The position numbers were made by a program, and so were the translations under genes. A DNA stretch of 64,000 nt, taken from Parus major (taxonomy: Eukaryota; Chordata; Aves; Passeriformes; Paridae). The notes beneath the pieces are model-generated. The model was given only the letters and a program-made list of their open reading frames with translations, did no database searches and was not told the DNA's origin. The stretch spans positions 24,771,884 to 24,835,883 of the forward strand of contig NC_031774.1 of assembly GCF_001522545.3 (NCBI RefSeq), given 5' to 3'. This document shows, piece by piece, positions 1 through 13,700 of the stretch (positions within the stretch are counted from its first letter, which is position 1; each line of letters starts with the position of its first letter).

Positions 1-3000
1 ATAATTTCAGTACAATAGTCTTCCACTGTTAAATTTCTTCCAGGCAGAATCTCAAAGCTGTGTGGGATGCACCTTCTGGGTCCCTTACATGAGGATGTGT
101 TGAAAGCAAGGTCAGCTTTCAACATGTGTCCACTAACCCAGACTGCTGAGGATAGGAAGAGAGGGGTCTTTGACCAATTAGTAGAAAAGAGTTTTGCAAT
201 TCTTGTTGGATGGTAGTAGTTTCTGGCAAATAGGGAAGTGTAAGAAAATATAAGCATTAAAATTTTCTTTATTTCTCTTTGTCTCTTCAGACTGAAGTTC
301 TGCTCTGGCCTCTGATTCACTGGGATGTTAAAATGGTGGTGAGCTTAGCCCTGAACTGCTGGGCAGGCAGGATAGAGCTGTGTCTCCAGGTAACAGGCTG
401 CACCACCATAGCAAATAAGATGAAGCACATGCTCAGCTTCCTTCCCAAATTCACTCAGGGGAGATTAGCTTATTGAAGTTATTTCCTGGTTTCTTGCCAG
501 AACAGTCTCTCTTGATGTTACGCAGAAACCACACCTGATTTAAATGGATTGGCACTTGTACATTTGGATTTGAGGTCATGCACAGTTCACAAATGACACA
601 TTCGTGCCTTAACAAGTTGTGATTATGTTTAAGACTGAACCTATTTATTGGTCTATGAACAGAGAAGTGTGGATCTCTTCGGGTTTTAAGTAGTTCCAAA
701 TATTCATCCTGTTTGGAACTGATAATTCTGTGTCCTACCTCATAGAATGTTGAGCTTATTTTATCACGTAAAGAGTGTTGTCTTTCTAGATGTCCCCTTC
801 TCATGACGAGATGTCAGGCAGTGACCCATGAGGTGTGGAAGACGGGCAGGGAATTGTCAAATTGCTAGACTGTTTCTGAAGATTTCAACTGCAGTTGTTT
901 TGGAGGTTAAGAAAGATTTCTTTCCTTCTGCCACACCATCTGCTGAAGTGATGTTTGATTTACCACATATCTGTTTTGGGTGATGGACAGCCTGAATAAA
1001 TCTTGAATGTTTGGGCTCTGAGTCAACTTTCCTGCAGTGGGAACTTTCCATTTACTTCTTGGATAATAACATTTCAGTTTCCAGCAAGACTGATGTTCTG
1101 GCAGAACCCTGCTAGGGGCAGAATGTTGTTGGTTCCGCTTTCCTGTGTTCACTAAGGACAGGTGGCAGAGCTCCATCCCGTTAGAGAGCCAGTGTCTTTC
1201 AGAGCAGACTACAAGCTGTGAAAGTAGGGATAGTGGCCATGTTTAGTGCCTGCTATGGAAGACAGACAGTTTAGTATCCTTTAGAACAGAAAACGTTTAT
1301 TCTTGTTGAAGTAAAATCTGTCTTTCAGTCAACAGTATCAGCTTTTACAACGTATCTGTGAGATAAATGAAAGAAATCCTTGTGACAATGCACCTTTGAA
1401 GCCATCTAATTACTTTATTATTTTGTCTTTTGGCCCAGGATTAATATAGAGGTTGTAGATATTTCAGCTGGTAATAACCAGAAACAAAATGTCGACATAG
1501 ATCCCTGCAGAGTAGTCAGCAGACTGTGGCTCTTGATGCAGTTTGCAGGAAGGCAAGCAAGACTTTTGCTTTTTTGTAGTTCATTTTCCTCTGATTTGGA
1601 GGGGAAGTGCTCCTGGAGTGTACAAGTAAAATCCAGCTGTGGGATGGTCGTGGGATTTTGTGCTCCTAGTAACTGAGTCTGATACTGACCATCCATTTCT
1701 CTTACCTTCACTTCTTCCTTTAATCCAGACATGGTGAGCACCCTGCAAGCTTACCAACTATCCTACAGAGTCATAAAATCAAATTAAGTGTACATCTCAC
1801 TGCATGGTGAGGCACCACAGGGGAGAAAACACAGGAACCTGAGGCTTCTGACTTGCAGTGTTGTTTCTGCTTATTGCATTAAGTTTCTCATGACTCTGAA
1901 GCTTTAGCCCAGCCCGTGGTGAGTGCAGCACAAACAGGAAATGGAAGCCTGCAGTCAGAGGATACACCTGCCAAATGCTGGTTGAGCAGCTGTGGTCCTC
2001 ACCCATGGCTGAGTGCAAAGCCAGGGGCATCAAGGGCTAAGAACAGGCTGAGCTCTGTTTCTCCTCTAAGGTTTGGAGTCTGGAGGGTGAAAGAGGGGGA
2101 GGGAGAGATGAAGGTGTGTTCACAGTTTGCCTGGCAGTCTGATGAGAGGTGCTGATCAGGAGGCTGCTGGTGTAGCATGTGAACTGCTGCTCTTCAGGAG
2201 TGCGTGTTCTCCCTTGCTGTTGATTATCAGTCTTACAGCTCCAGCTGGCACTCCTACATCATGGGAAGATCAACTGTGTGACAGAGAAGGGAGTGTTAAG
2301 TTCCCCTGGGGACTTAGATACAAGGATGGTCAGGGCTCCAAGGCATCCAGAGCCTGGAGAAGGCTCAGGGATATCCTTGACCAGGGATGTGGTTACACTG
2401 TATTCCTTGAGCAGCAGCATTTGAAGTAACACAGCTGCCCTGGCAGAGGGCCATTTGCTGTGATTCAGCCAAATTACCAGTTGGCATTGATTGGCACAGA
2501 CCTCAGCGTGAAGAATGATGCTGTTGCATGTCAGGGCATAGACTTTCCAAAGCTGATGCTTGAGCTCTGGACTCTGGACCAGGCTGGCCAGATGTCAGTT
2601 AACACAGTGCAAAATTCTGGTCCCAAATAGCTTTTCCTCTATTCCTAAACACTGACTCCTGTGTGTATTAGTGTTTGGTGCTTCAGAAACCTGTTTCCTG
2701 CCCAGGACCAAGAGAAGGTGAAATGTGGTAGTAATGGGGCTAAGTGAATTGCTGCAGGAGCCTTACCCTACCTTGGGAGCTGAATTAAGTGTTGCACTCA
2801 GAAGCTCGGTGATAAAGGTGAGGGTTCACTCACGTACGTTTGGGGAGCATTCTCCTTCTTAACTTGCTCTTTCACCTCCCACCCATTGAGATCTTTGTCT
2901 CGATTTGTGATTCATGTCTGATTCAGCCAAGTGGGTAGTAGACTTGGCAGCAGGAATCTCCTGAGCTTGAGGATTCCAGGAACCTTTAATAAGGGTCAAG

Positions 3001-6000
3001 AGCACAGAAACTGGCTGCTGCAAGTATAAAGTGCCTTCTGTGATAAATTCAGGGATTTTCTGTTGTTTGGGGCATTTTTGTTTTGGCTGTGGGAAAATCT
3101 TGTACCTTGCTTCCCTACACAGAACAGTTCTGGATATTTCAGTTATATTGCTGCCAACAAATGTGGTAAAAACGTCATGTATGCCTCACTTGCTCCATGT
3201 CTTGTTAGGTGTTCTAAGTTTCTTCAAGTACTAGATAATCCCAAGCCTAGGAGTTGTTATAGGATGGATAATTATAAAAAAAAGTAAAGGAATTTTGATC
3301 ATCTGCAATCAAAGGCTTTTACTATCTGCTTTAGGTACTTTAAAAGCATGCATGGATGCGTATGTATATATCTGTATATATTACTAGAAGAAATACCTAG
3401 GATAATTATGTTTTGCTTACATTTGGCATCAAAATGTCAGCTGGTTCAGGATCTGGATCTGACCAAGATGACTGCCTGCCTGTTTCAGATCTGCAGAGAC
3501 AACTACACTAAGCTTCAAACTGAAACAGCTCAAAACCAGAATCCCTTGACAGGCAAATTTTTTGACTGTAACCGGAAAGATACTGTGTTGCTCAGCAACT
3601 CTCACTATCTTTTAATTTATTTTTTTTTCTTATATAACATCACTCAGATCCTCGGTTCTCTTCATGAGGTGAAGCCATATGGTGAACTGTCCCAGAGCTG
3701 TGCTCCTTGAAAAAATGAAATCCATAATAACCATTGAAGCTGGCTGCTGGGAAGCTGTGCCCATGGAAAGTCATTGGTTTGTGGGAAATTGTGCTGATAA
3801 CAACTTGTCTCAGTAGAGTATTGTGATTTTGACAAAGCAGTAGATACTTTGCTTAAGTGGTGTGTGATTATTTTTTCAGTAGATTATAATTATAGTACTG
3901 TTGTTATTGACTACATTCACACAGAGAAAGAAGTTGATCTAATTACACAGTAATTAAATTAGGCCAGTAATTTTCTTGTTTGTGATTTGCTCAAAATTAT
4001 TTCTCATGGAAGCTTTTTATAGTAATGGCAGGTATTGACTGTGTTGAAACAGATGAAAACAAAGTTTTGCTTGGACTAGGTTTGGTCCATTAAAATAATA
4101 CAGTTAATAGCTCTAGACCTATATTTAGGTTCTTTACCTGTGTAGGTCCAATATGTCAGGTCAAAGCCAATTCAAATGAAATGGCAAACAGTAATGAAAA
4201 CAAAGAAAAAGTATATTATTTTAATTTTATAAATTATTTAACTAATTTAATAAAATGGCATAAATTATTAAGAAAACAAATTAGCTTTCAAACTGCTTTC
4301 AGTTTTAATAAACTATGGTAAATAAAGCAGTCAAGGATTTTGTAGATAAAATTAACTCAGAGGCTTTAAAAAACATTTTAAGTAAGTGTATATACTATAA
4401 AAAGTAAAACTGGAGGTCAAGAAGGCCAATGGTTTCTTGGAATGCATTAAGAAGAGCATTGCCAGCAGGTCTAGGAATGTGATTCTGTCCTTCTGCTTAG
4501 CCCTTGTGAGGCTGCATCTGGTCTCCTCAGCACAAGAGAGACACGGAGCTCCTGGAGCAGGTCCAGAGAAGGGCTTTGAAGAGGATTAGGAGACTGGAGC
4601 ATCTCTCTTATGAGGAAGGGCTGAGGAAGCTGGGCTTGTTCAGCCTTGAAAAGAGACACTGGAGATGGGACCTCATCAATGTCTGTCTGGATCAGAGGGA
4701 GCTGTCAGAGGATGGAGCCAGGCTCTGCTCAGTGGTGCCAAGCAACAGGACAAGAGGCAATGGGCAGAAACGGATGCACAGGAAGTTCCACCTGAATAGG
4801 AGGTAAAACTTCTACAGGTGGTCAAGCACCGAAACAGGTTGCCCAGGGAGGTTGTGGAGTCTCCCTCACTGGAGATAGTCTGGAGCCATCTGGATGGGAT
4901 CCTGTGCTATGTGCTCTAGAATGACCCTGCTTGAGCATGGAGGTTGGACCAAATGACCCACTGTGGTGGTCCCTTCCAACTTGACAAGTTCTATGAAATA
5001 GTAATAAAACTGTAAAAGATACAGAGTTTAAAAGAAACAATTATGAACAGAAGGTAATGAGCTGGGTACCTGCTCAAACTGATAGTTCAGACACCTGTGT
5101 GAGTAATACAGTGGACCTCATGAGGATTTGTCACTCAGAGTAATATGGATGCTAGTGTGTGACCAGGAAGGAAGAGAAGAAGGGCAAAAAAGCCAACCCA
5201 GCAGAAAGGTGAGCCACTGGAGAATGGCTAATACTGTGTCTGGATAAATCATAACTGATACACAGTTTAGTAATTCTTAGTGTTATTTTTGAGCCTGCTC
5301 ATAGAAGGCAGTTCCAGCTATTAACTGGTCTGATGAGTTCCCAGACACTTTACTTTTCCAGACACTCTTGCTGTGGTTACTGTGCCCCAAAAGAGGCCAA
5401 CACTCATCACCTTCTCATGTGCTGGCCAACATCCCTGGGCAAGGGGTTGCTCAGTGCTCCTGCAGTCTGGGCACATGGCTCTTACAGGATTGTTCTGAAA
5501 TGCACATAATAACATTTTGATAATTATAGTTTTCTGTACTCCTTACAAGTCCCTGTGGAGGAACTTTGCTCCTTCTAGGAGTTGGTGAGACACTGAGTAG
5601 GCAGTGGCAACCAGCATTACAGATTAGATTTCAGCCCCCATGTCCCAGAGTGGCAGAATTTAGCCTAAATGATGTAAAGACTTTAAGAGAACAGTAGATA
5701 ATGATGGCTGACAATTAAGTACACTCTTTCTTAAAGCCTTTTAGGAAAAAAAAAAAGGATTCCTGAAAAAATTTCTCATTATTCTTTTGTTTCTTGCTGT
5801 CATAATAGCTTTTTTCTGTAGGCTTTATACTAGTGATCCAAAAAAAAAAAAAAAATACAACAGGATCTTGGATAAAGAAACCACTGAAATTTACCCGATA
5901 AAAGGATTCAAAGGTCATTGTTTGCAGTAGCCTAGCAGAATTTCCATGATGATTTACCAGCTCAGGCAAGAAACTACACCTCCACTCTGCTGCTGATGGA

Positions 6001-9000
6001 ATCATGGATGTTTTTAAAGACCCCTTATGATTTATATAAAATTTTAGTGTTCTTTTGTTCTTTAACTCGTTATAATTTCAAGTAATGTGCTAGAATTATG
6101 AAAGCTGAATTACTTCACTTTTCTTAAGGAAAGGTATTTCTTATTCCCCCTACCCCCAACACTTCCTAATTTAGATGTCACTGATGTTTTTAATTATTGT
6201 AATTGCTAAAAAGTCCTAAGTGAAACAAATTCTTGTGTATGTTAACTGTTTGTCATTTCTTGCCTGAGGGTAGTTACATTTGTTTCAGACATTCACAGAA
6301 CTGAGATATTGTTTTCTTTTTACCCTTAAATAAGTAAGAGATTTATTTATTTTTCCACAGAACAACAGAGGAAGGTTCAGGTCCCTCTCTGCTGTTGCCT
6401 TTAGGAATTAGAGTGGCTCTCCTGTTCCTGAGGGATTCAGCATATGCTCAGAGAGATGCTAGTTGTTCTGTACTGGCTGTAAAACAACAACAGCAACTAA
6501 AAAACCCTATCCAATTCAGGGAGTTTGCACTAATCTCTTCGGTGAGCTTGTCTGTTAGGATGTTACAGCTCTTGTCCTGAAGTGATGGGAGGGTTTCAAG
6601 AAAGCCTGGTGGTTCTGGGAGATTTATTCTTGGGGACAGTGGGGTCTGAGTCTAACCTCCTTGAAATGGATGAAAGACCTCTCAGAGAGTTCAGTGGATT
6701 TTCATGAAGCAAGTCTTCCAGTATATTTGTGCAGGTTCATCATGACTGTACCTCTGCATGCTGGTCTTGTGTGAAGTTGCATGCTTATCATGAAAAAAGG
6801 CCTGGAGAAAGCCATGCTCACACAAACCAGTGGTGCTTGGTTACTGCTGCTCTTTGCTCTTCCTCAATGGATAGACATGATAGCAGCAGCCACCTTTATC
6901 CAGGGCTGAACAGGTTGGGAATACCTCATCTGGCCAGCGTCTTGTCTGCATGTGCACAGAGCAGGTCTCCACATCTGCTGCATGGATGTGTGCTTCTCTT
7001 CAGAGCTGTGCTTCAAAGTTAGGAAAGTGAGTCAAGAGAGTAATCTAGGTAGCAGATCAGATTGCCACAGTTCCTTTGCATGTGCTGTGGCAGCATTGGG
7101 TCAATTCCTTCTCCCATTCTCTTCCCTGAAATTTTGTCCATTTGCTGCCAGGGGCACACTTGCCATGACACAGACTGTCACATGGCCTGCCCCACTGGCA
7201 GCAAACTTGTTTTTCTCTCTTTATTGCCCCACACCTTTTATTGCTCAGGTGGGTTTATATCATGTGTCAGTTAAAGTTCACGTCGAGTAACTTACATGCT
7301 GAGTCTAAGAATGTTAATAGTTTGCTTCTTGGCTCTCTTGGAATGCCTTTCTTCTTACTTTTGGAAAACTCTTGAACATATTGAGGCATATAAAATAGCA
7401 TCAGTGATGTCAAGAGCATCTGATTCAGACAATCCTGAATGCAGATACAATACAGAGATACCTGAGTTTCCCCTGGGAATCTAGAAGAAGTGAGGTCTTG
7501 GAGAAATGCAGGCAGAGCAAAAAAATCAAGGAAGACTGAGCAGGAATCTAGAAGAAACAGAGAGGTAGAGGAAGGAGGGAGATCAGGATGCAAGTACAGA
7601 TGGGCAGTGGTAGAAGCCCCCTTTGCCATTGCAGCATAAGGCAGTGATTTGAAAAGCACATAATGCCATTGCTAACAAAGAAGAAGAGATCTTGCTTTAG
7701 AAATAGAAGTGAGAATGATTCCTCCTACAGCAAGCACACAAAGTTTTCATCTTCCCACTCACACCACTGCTCTACCAGCATGCAGCCCTGCTTGCATCCT
7801 GGCAATTTGTACCCTGGGTTAACTGAGCGGGGAGACAAGAAATTGAGGTAGAAGAAAGCGAAACTGCTGAACCCCTGCTGATGGCATCACTCCCTGCAGG
7901 ATGGGTCTGAAGGTAATCCGTTCCCTCCCAGCCTGAGCCTTCTGCTTTCCCTACCTTGAGAGGGAGGAGAGATTTGTTAAGAGATTATTTAAAATTAAAT
8001 AAGGTAAATAAAAATTGTCAGTGTCTAGTTATTGGATGAGTAACTTAAACATACTTATCCAAGGCAGCCGTAACCTAAGCAGCCAAAGTCCACTTGAGCT
8101 AGGGCTGAATTTGGCCCATTGTCTCTCCTTCACGCCCACAGTACAAATAAAACCTTCAGTTTCTTAGTGTTAGGTGGGAGGGAGGAGGCAGGAGAGCCAC
8201 TGGAGTGTGATGTTGCATTGACAGTTGATGTGCATTCGTTGAGAATCTGTGCTTCTCGTTACTGATGCGTATAGCAGTATGACAAGCCATTGGGAAACAG
8301 GATGCAGTTTGTTAGGAGTGGAGTGTTATGATGTGTATGGGGTCTTTATGGCAGTTATGGAGCAACGTTGACTTCTGATTAAGGGATGGGGAAAAAGCAG
8401 TGTTGTTCTGAAAACTGGTCTGGAATCTCAAAAAACTAAATCTTTGGCAGGAGCTAGATTCAAAGAGGTAATTTTTCTCCATAAGGATGTTTTTTTCAAC
8501 TACTGTTTAAATAACTTGGGACTCTGTTCTTCTGGAACAGAAACAGCAGAGTAGACTGAAGAGCTTCTTCTATCAGTGAAATCTGACAAACTATAAAAAA
8601 ATAATTTCTTTGCTCCTTGAAAAACAGTATTTACATTGCACTTTACTCCAGCAGGAGGCTATGGACATGTTTAAGTGGTGTACAAGAGTCTCTCTCATCC
8701 TCACAGAGCAGCAGCTGGGTCTGCAATAGACACAAGTCATTGTTCAACACTGCAAGGCTGCAGTTTGGAACAGTTTAAAGCAAATTATAAGAAATATGAA
8801 ATCCAAATAATATAGCATATGAACCTGCAGAAGTTAGTTATGAAATTGGAGTTTAGCTAGAGCAAGAAACATCCATGGAGTTTTAATAGGTGCAGCTGAG
8901 TCTTCATAATTCTCAAACATCCAGGGTTTTCTCTGGATGCTTCCTCTCACTGGTATAGTATATTTGCAAAAGTATCATTGCTGCATGTGGCACATATCTG

Positions 9001-10610
9001 GATAAGAGTGACTTAATTTCATCTTGAACTCCATTAAAAACCAAAGTTAAATAGGTAGAAGCAATCTCATTTCAGAGTAAGTATGCTCATATGACAGTTA
9101 TGCTTTGAATTAAACTGACCTAAACTTAAAACTTTCTTGTGAAGGCAAATCCTTAAAAAAAATCGCTTTTGTCTGTGGTTTCATATATCCTCTTGCTACA
9201 TTCTAAGATAGCTGCAGGTTTTTGCCTTCACTTAGTGACCAGTGTTGCTGGAGGGTACTTTATAAGAAATGTGGTGTAAGTTAGTAAGTTTGGGAAAAGC
9301 ATGGGCAGGTCAGAGTGTGATCTGAAGAGCAACGTTTTGCCTGTGTATCATTGCCTGTAATTGCGCATTTTCTGTTTCTCACTCAGAGTGTAGAAGACAA
9401 TAAAAATGAGGTATCCTAAGCACCTAAATCTTCAAATCAATATCCATGCTAGAGAAGACACAGTTGTTTTGCATGCGTATTTTTCAGCTGATGAGCAAGC
9501 ACCTAAACTTGTTTTCAGTGATGTTAATGCCACCCATTGATCTTAGTGATTTCCAACTGGGCTGTTGATAAGCACTTCTGTAAATGCAGCCAAACCCCCA
9601 GCCGCACTTGACCCCAACAAAACCTGCTCAGCACTAAACTGTCATGCCATAAATATTGTGCAGCTCCATTTTTCTTCTCCAGCAGGGTGTTGTGTTCTAG
9701 TGATAGGAGAACTTAGCCTTCTCTCATTGTTTGTAAAGCACTTTGGGATCCCTCCAAGTGTAACATGAACACTGGTGGACTGTGGTTCTCTCCCACCTAG
9801 CTTTCTGTTCCAGAGCATGAGACTTTTTCACTTTCTCCTTATTTTTATTTTTTTTCTTTTTCCTGCCTTTGTGACAGAACACTCAGCTGCTCTTTGTGAG
9901 CAGCTGTTCTGTTTCCCTGTCTGCCTGCAGCGGTACCCAGCTGCAGCCAAAGGTTTCCAGAGCAATGCCCAGCTTTGTTAAAAAGTAACAGGATTGGGAA
10001 AGAGCGGAGGGAGTAGGAAAACTCAAGACCTGGAGTAGATTCTGCAGCACACTGTCAGTGGGTGCTGAGGGACCTGGGAGAACTCCGTGTCCAACTAGAG
10101 ATGCACATTCTATGCATGTGTCACGTAAGATTTACCTGCTGACTCGTTAAAAGCTGTTAAGAGTGAGGTGATGCTGAAGTTCCCTGGGAAAGGGAAGTGT
10201 TGCTGACAGTGACAAGCAGCTTATGTGCATGTCTCATGGAAACTTAAATGTGCGTATGTGTGCATGTGTGTGCTCGTTCAGCATCTGCTGTCCACATACT
10301 GTGTGACTCACACACAGAGGGTGAGGTGTGGCTAAGAACAGGCCTGTGACGTGCAGTTTGACTTTTTTTTTTTTTTTTTCTCCTTATAGGCAGCTTTCTT
10401 GTGCATGGCAGGGCGTTATCTTTGTTTGTCCATTCTTGGGTTTGTGTGCATATTTTTCCAACAATGATGATAGTGTTTGCTTTGTGGTTCCACCTTTGAG
10501 CACTTACACATTAGTGAGGAACAATTCAATGTGCATGAAGCTCTGTAATACATTTGTGCCATGTCAGGATTTCAGCTTTTGCCCAACTTAAGATTTTTTT
10601 TCTTTTCCAG
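1..10610 (+). other. ITPKA: Probable ITPKA intron 1 (or 5' flank), no coding exon recognised
   Basis: This AT-rich sequence lacks any long conserved open frame or a CpG-rich promoter-like block. Small open frames in all six frames show no family resemblance and no codon bias. It holds a CR1 fragment at about 4440-5000, an A16 run at 5840-5855 and a T17 run at 10363-10379. ITPKA exon 1 is long and GC-rich in other vertebrates and nothing here fits, so intron 1 probably began before the window. Confidence 0.6.
4440..5000 (+). repeat. CR1 LINE 3' fragment, sense
   Basis: The segment reads as the end of the CR1 ORF2 region and 3'UTR: gagaagggctttgaagagga, tatgaggaagggctgaggaa, gaaacaggttgcccaggga, gttggaccaaatgaccc, and the terminal ttctatgaaatag. 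The orientation is 5' to 3' on the plus strand. It is diverged and truncated, so non-autonomous. Confidence 0.88.
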
Positions 10611-10707
10611 AAAAAGGCATGGCATACAATTAAAACCATGGTTAACTTACCAGTCATCAGCCCCTTCAAGAAACGCTACTCATGGGTGCAGCTGGCTGGG
10701 CATACAG
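10611..10707 (+). CDS. ITPKA: ITPKA coding exon 2 (calmodulin-binding segment)
   Basis: The acceptor is a pyrimidine run ending ttttccag; the donor is gtgagagg. The exon enters in phase 0 and leaves one base of a Gly codon. It encodes [12 protein letters not shown]... to SWVQLAGHT, the calmodulin-binding amphipathic stretch and the start of the catalytic fold. The open frame extends upstream to 10554, but that part is intron. Confidence 0.93.
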
Positions 10708-13700
10708 GTGAGAGGGGTATCTTAAATGTGTTTGTCTTGGGAGTGAGGATGACTGCAGCGAGGAGAACACTCTCTGTTTCCTTCCTTCAGGTAAAAAAGG
10801 AAGCAGGCAATATCACACAAATCTGTGACCTAAGATGTGTTTTAGTTGTGGTGTGGATAGGGAAGTGGGAGTGATATACCTGAATAATGAGATGAGCAGG
10901 GAAGCAGTGGTCAGACTCTGGAGAAGGGCCAGGCTTGTAAGGTGATATGTGTAAAATACTTGTTAGAGGGACATGAGAGATTGGGGAGCTAAAGCCCTAA
11001 TCTGTCTGATGCTGTTGGTTGCAGCATGGGGTCATTTCTCCTGACTGAGTAGCCGGTAGTTAGTTCTCTAGGCGGAAGGATTACTGTCCATTATATATTA
11101 CATATACTGTATAAATATACTGTTCTGTATATGCTTCGGCCTTGGAAAGGATAGTGTTTCTAATAGCACTTTAAACCCCTCATCTGAATGTAGGTTCTTG
11201 GATGGAAAATTGCCTTTCTGACCAGGTGTTTGCATTGTGAGTCTGTCATTGTTCACTGTATGAGTACAAGGAGTAGCTTGGTTCTAGCTTTGTGTCTGTA
11301 AAAATTGGTAGGTGTGCTCATGATGTAGGCTTAGTTTCATTCGTAAGGCAAAAAAAAAAACAATGAAGAGAAGTCATCAGGTTTGTGTCTCATGTGCTTC
11401 ATATAATTCCTGTGTAGTGCTAGCAGGGCTTTATTAGTACACATGTGGGCAGGCTCCTACGCTGCATCGTGCTGTAATGCAGTATGTGAACCACCTCTGT
11501 GTATGCCCTGTTATGGTGCACTTCAAAGCTGTGCTGAGAAATTTACTGAGCCCTTGAAACTGAGTAGCTACATTTTGCACAGTGTTGTTGTTGGGTCTGA
11601 TTTATATCACATGAAGTGCCAAGACAACCCAGTCTTAATGCCGTTTTTGTCACAGATGTGAGCTGGCTTCATCTGTGTGGAGTGATGCATTGGTCATGTC
11701 ATCATAACCCTTCTGGAGACTCATATGGTAGGGTGGAAGAGGAGGCTTAAGAGTTTACTAGAAGCTGATTAGGAGAGATACTGTTCCAGTTTCCTTTCAG
11801 CAGTGTTCTGTGGTTGGGTTTACTCCATCCTTTCTGCAGCTGTTCTTCTCTGATATGAGGGTTTTTTTCTGAACTAGAACCTGGGCTGTTACCAGCCTTG
11901 CCCTTTTGACGAGGCAATGCCTGTTCGAGGATTTGTCAGAGAAGAACCAGTTTGCAATGGCCGAAGGAACCCACTGTGGCAGAGGTTGAGTGTTATCCCC
12001 AGGATTAATGAGGCTCCTATTCTGGTGCCCAGTTTATTTTGTGTAGATTAAAGGGTGCCTCTGAATGAAACATGTCAGATGCTGTCAGCAGGTTGCGGGA
12101 CAGGAGAGCGTTTGGAAACTCCGGGCAGGTGGAGGCTGATTACTGCTAATTGTGGCCTCTGCAGATGTCATTTGTCCTAGATGCCATTCAGACACAGGGC
12201 TGTAAAAAGCACACTTGCCCTCCAGACTGTACCTGCAGGGCTTTAGCAGATTAGCAGGTTTCCAGAGGAGAGGCAGTACCTGCAGGCAGATGCAGGCACA
12301 GTCACAGCATGTGTGTCTGTGTGGAAAGGGCAGTGCTTGGCTTCTGGCTGGTGCTGGCTGTTTATCTCTCACTGACTGACTGCGCTGCCTCTGTCCGGAC
12401 ACGCTCAGCAGGTGTATCACCCTGTGTGCGGATTAGGGACAAAGCCAGCACTGCCAGTGTTATGCAGCTTTAAAATAGCCTGTCAGAGGATTAATGAATT
12501 CTGGCTTGTGGCTTCTTCCCGTGCATTTTAGTAAGTATAGTATTGTTTAATAACCTTGCAAAGACTAGCATGGAAAAAACCCCAAACAGCCCAATGGCCT
12601 GAAGCACTGCACTCCTTAAAGCAATAAATTCTGACATGGGAATGTATCCCGACAGATTTCACTGCTAACAACTACTTGTCCTGTGTGTTTTATTTTTTAT
12701 GAAAAAGTCTTATCTCTTCAGGGGAAATCTCTAACTGCTGCCATGAAACTGAGATAGATGAAACTGGAATGGTGGGGGAAGGGGTTTTTCTTTTTTGCCT
12801 GTCAATCTTGTCAGCAAGTGTTTGATTTTCTTTTTGTAGGGAGTTTCAAGGCAGCTGATAGTGGGAAGATTCTCAAACGCTTGTCAGAGAATGAAAAGGA
12901 GTGTTTTGAGCGATTGATGAAAGACCCACTACGAGCCTGCGTCCCTTGCTTCCATGGTGTGGTGGAAAGAGATGGCGAGAGCTACATCCAGCTGGATGAC
13001 TTGCTTACTGATTTTGAAGGACCAAGTGTGATGGACTGCAAGATGGGGATCAGGTGGGGTGAATGAAAGAGAATGTGCTTTCTCTGCATTTGAAGGAAGG
13101 GGGAGATGTGGTCATGCTCACAGTCACCTTTGACAGCCCGAGGACAATATGTCCCATTACTACCAGTTTGTACATGGATTCTGGAAACTAACTGATCTAT
13201 AGCCTCAAAAACTATCCACATCCAGAAGTTTTCAGGGGTGATTTAAGATGAAGTTTCTCTGCAGTGGCCTGATAATACATGGGAAAAAATGGCATGATTT
13301 ATTCACTGCCAGTTCATTGAATCTTTGTGTATGCAGTGATTCAGAAAGCCTCACAAAGTAAAATTTCCATCTCCCAATGCAGATAACTGAATAGCAGTGT
13401 GAAAGCCCATTTCCAGTGCTTGAGTGAGTCTTTGCTGGTATTGATCTTTTCTTTAAAGAGTTGACCATTTGCTCAGGACTGACCTATGTTTTTCCTTACT
13501 CTGACATCTTGAGGTGTTGCCATCTCTTTCTTCTCCAGTTTCTCACTTTCTTTTCCACTCATTGTCTGTGATTAAGACAAAAACATCAGAAATACTATCT
13601 AAGCATAGCAAAGAGATAGGGATTTGTTGAGATCCTGGAGTAAGGTAACAGTACAGAGAAATATGAGCTGTCATAGTACTCTTTTGGGTGTCAGCTGAGA

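Noticed and set aside
1797..2429. Slightly GC-richer region with overlapping open frames as ITPKA exon 1
   Set aside because: No acceptable donor follows a frame continuing in phase into KKAWHTIK, and there is no resemblance to the basic actin-binding N-terminus.
4576..4806. Short plus-strand open frame with RIRRLEHLSYEEGL-type sequence
   Set aside because: It is part of the CR1 repeat copy, not a host gene.
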